NCBI GenBank assembly: GCA_023664625.1
Contig: JAMPFD010000005.1
Coordinates: forward strand, 62,001 to 126,000
DNA from: Bacillota bacterium
Lineage (GTDB): Bacteria; Bacteroidota; Bacteroidia; Bacteroidales; Bacteroidaceae
Length of the DNA: 64,000 nucleotides
Direction: 5' to 3'
In this document: piece by piece, positions 62,615 through 64,000 of the stretch
Layout of the letters: every line of letters begins with the position of its first letter
How positions within the stretch are numbered: position 1 is the first letter of the stretch
The notes under the pieces: generated by a model
What the model saw: the letters and a program-made list of their open reading frames with translations, nothing else
What the model was told of the DNA's origin: nothing
Databases searched by the model: none
Position numbers and translations under genes: made by a program

Positions 62615-63889
62615 ATGAACGAAAACAGACAGGAATACGAGATAATGGCACCCGTAGGCTCACGTGAGTCACTGGCGGCTGCCATAAACGCCGGGGCGCA
62701 GTCGGTGTACTTCGGCATAGGGCAGCTGAACATGCGCGCCCACTCGGCATCGGCATTCTCCATTGACGACCTGCGCGAGATTGCCGCCACATGCCATGAG
62801 CACGGACTGAAATCCTACCTTACCGTCAACACCGTCATCTACGGCGAGGACATCGAGACCATGCGCCGCATTGTCGATGCAGCAAAAGAGGCGGGAATCT
62901 CCGCCGTCATAGCCAGTGACGTGGCCGTCATGGCCTACGCCCGCTCCATAGGACAGGAGGTTCATCTGTCCACACAGCTCAACATCTCAAACATAGAGGC
63001 GGCGAAGTTCTACGCACAGTTTGCCGATGTCGTGGTGCTGGCGCGCGAGCTGAACATGGACCAGGTGGCGGAAATCCACCGTCAGATAGTGGAGCAGAAC
63101 GTCTGCGGACCGTCGGGAAAGCTGCTGCGCATAGAGATGTTCTGCCACGGCGCGCTGTGCATGGCAATATCGGGAAAATGCTATCTCTCGCTCCAGAACG
63201 CCAACCGCTCCGCCAACCGCGGCGAGTGCGTGCAGATATGCCGCCGCGGCTACCGTGTGACGGACATTGAGACAGGCAATGAGCTGGAGATTGACAACAA
63301 GTACATCATGTCTCCGAAGGACCTGAAGACCATCCGCTTCATCGACCGCATGATGGAGGCCGGAGTGCGGGTGTTCAAGATTGAGGGCAGGGCGCGCGGA
63401 CCGGAATATGTCGACAATGTGGTGCGCTGCTACAACGAAGCCATCAACGCCGTGCTCAACGACCACAGGAACAAAGGCACGGACTGCAGGAAGGAGTTCA
63501 CGGAGGCGCGGAAAGACGAATGGGACGAGCGGCTCTCGCGTGTCTTCAACCGCGGCTTCTGGGACGGATACTACCAAGGGCAGACCCTCGGCGAATGGAA
63601 CGACTCCTACGGCTCAAAGGCCACGGAGAAGAAAATCTACAGCGCGAAGACCATAAAATATTTCTCCAGGATAGGAGTGGCGGAGTTCCAGATCGAGGCA
63701 CAGGGCATCACGGCAGGCGACACACTCCTTGTCACGGGACCGACGACGGGCGCGCTGCGCTTCGAGTGCAAGGAGATAAGGTACGACCTCCTGCCTGTGG
63801 AGAAGGCGGAGAAAGGATGGCGCGTAAGCATCCCCGTGCCGGAGAAAGTGCGTCCGAGCGACAAGCTTTTCGTGCTGAAGAAAAACTGA
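62615..63889 (+). CDS. U32 family peptidase / hydroxylase-like protein
   Basis: 424 aa. The N-terminus YEIMAPVGSRESLAAAINAGAQSVYFGIG is diagnostic of U32 proteins. Later blocks are HLSTQLNISNIEAAKFYAQF, ARELNMDQVAEIHRQI, EMFCHGALCMAISGKCYLS with the conserved Cys pair, and NRGECVQICRRGYRV. Members include collagenase-like peptidases, but some (TrhP, RlhA, UbiU/V) act in RNA or quinone hydroxylation, so the exact role is open; the tRNA-modifying branch is plausible. A second in-frame ATG at 62645 (MAPVG) is an alternative start that would leave a 30-nt leader. A sufE-like gene follows after 72 bp. Confidence 0.92.
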   Translation: MNENRQEYEIMAPVGSRESLAAAINAGAQSVYFGIGQLNMRAHSASAFSIDDLREIAATCHEHGLKSYLTVNTVIYGEDIETMRRIVDAAKEAGISAVIASDVAVMAYARSIGQEVHLSTQLNISNIEAAKFYAQFADVVVLARELNMDQVAEIHRQIVEQNVCGPSGKLLRIEMFCHGALCMAISGKCYLSLQNANRSANRGECVQICRRGYRVTDIETGNELEIDNKYIMSPKDLKTIRFIDRMMEAGVRVFKIEGRARGPEYVDNVVRCYNEAINAVLNDHRNKGTDCRKEFTEARKDEWDERLSRVFNRGFWDGYYQGQTLGEWNDSYGSKATEKKIYSAKTIKYFSRIGVAEFQIEAQGITAGDTLLVTGPTTGALRFECKEIRYDLLPVEKAEKGWRVSIPVPEKVRPSDKLFVLKKN

Positions 63890-63961
63890 AGCCTCATTGC
63901 CGACATTGTCAGTGATGACAGCATTGACAAAACTTACAAAAGAAAAAAACAGAACACAGTC

Positions 63962-64000
63962 ATGACAATAAACGAGATACAAGACGAAGTGATAGAGGAG
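63962..64000 (+). CDS. SufE-like protein, first 13 codons only
   Basis: The frame begins MTINEIQDEVIEE and runs off the right edge. This N-terminus is typical of Bacteroidetes SufE-family sulfur acceptors that stimulate the cysteine desulfurase in Fe-S cluster assembly. Only 13 residues are visible, so the identification is tentative. Confidence 0.55.
   Translation, partial: MTINEIQDEVIEE

Overview
The window looks like a chromosome segment of a Prevotella-type Bacteroidales. Several promoters match the Bacteroidetes consensus (TTTG, about 20 nt, TAnnTTTG), start codons lack Shine-Dalgarno sequences, and lipoproteins have an SC or AC lipobox. The secreted pectinases share short C-terminal tails of the N-G-Q-R-V ... 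G-K-K type, and the genome carries a single-chain comM, an SLBB-type polysaccharide exporter and NhaD antiporters. No rRNA, integrase, transposase gene or CRISPR array was seen. Base composition is near 50 percent GC except in the toxin locus (about 4.1-10.0 kb), which is clearly AT-rich.

Layout. (1) 1-4.1 kb: a pectate lyase running off the left edge, a small lipoprotein, an unknown gene and a frameshifted nhaD. (2) 4.1-10.0 kb: an AT-rich polymorphic-toxin locus on the minus strand downstream of comM. It has two nearly identical copies of a transglutaminase-like secreted protein, each followed by a short Sec-exported RHS-tip toxin (a metalloprotease or a lipase-like hydrolase) and a putative immunity gene. 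A third RHS-tip toxin and immunity pair and several recombination scars lie between them. (3) 10.0-13.0 kb: comM, a DUF4369 lipoprotein and tRNA-Leu(UAA). (4) 13.3-22.9 kb: three large secreted pectinases, the last a pectate lyase/pectin methylesterase fusion. (5) 23.6-30.7 kb: an intact nhaD and the L-rhamnose operon rhaB-rhaA-transporter-rhaD. (6) 31.6-33.4 kb: another pectate lyase. (7) 34.2-43.4 kb: an exopolysaccharide cluster (Wzz, flippase, polymerase, five glycosyltransferase genes), then a HEPN/MNT pair, a decayed ATPase gene and the SLBB exporter. (8) 48.5-51.8 kb: a PfkB kinase, mannonate dehydratase and an SDR mannonate oxidoreductase. (9) 51.9-57.2 kb: cysS, a CoA-transferase, a papain-like lipoprotein and a DUF3108 protein. 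(10) 57.2-64.0 kb: an exonuclease-RecQ-UvrD helicase gene split by a 127-bp tandem duplication, a U32 peptidase and the first codons of a sufE-like gene.

How it fits together. Pectate lyases and the methylesterase would release unsaturated galacturonides and, from rhamnogalacturonan, rhamnose. The rha operon, the mannonate enzymes and the sugar kinase would process the rhamnose and hexuronate products, so much of the window reads as a dispersed pectin-use island.

The most unusual signals are of five kinds: (a) five intergenic arrays, each of exactly four 22-bp units; (b) the modular mini-RHS toxin locus with 1.1-kb direct repeats; (c) a family of about 154-bp leader elements with terminal inverted repeats; (d) AACC-rich leaders placed directly before many start codons; (e) the tandem duplication that splits the helicase fusion.
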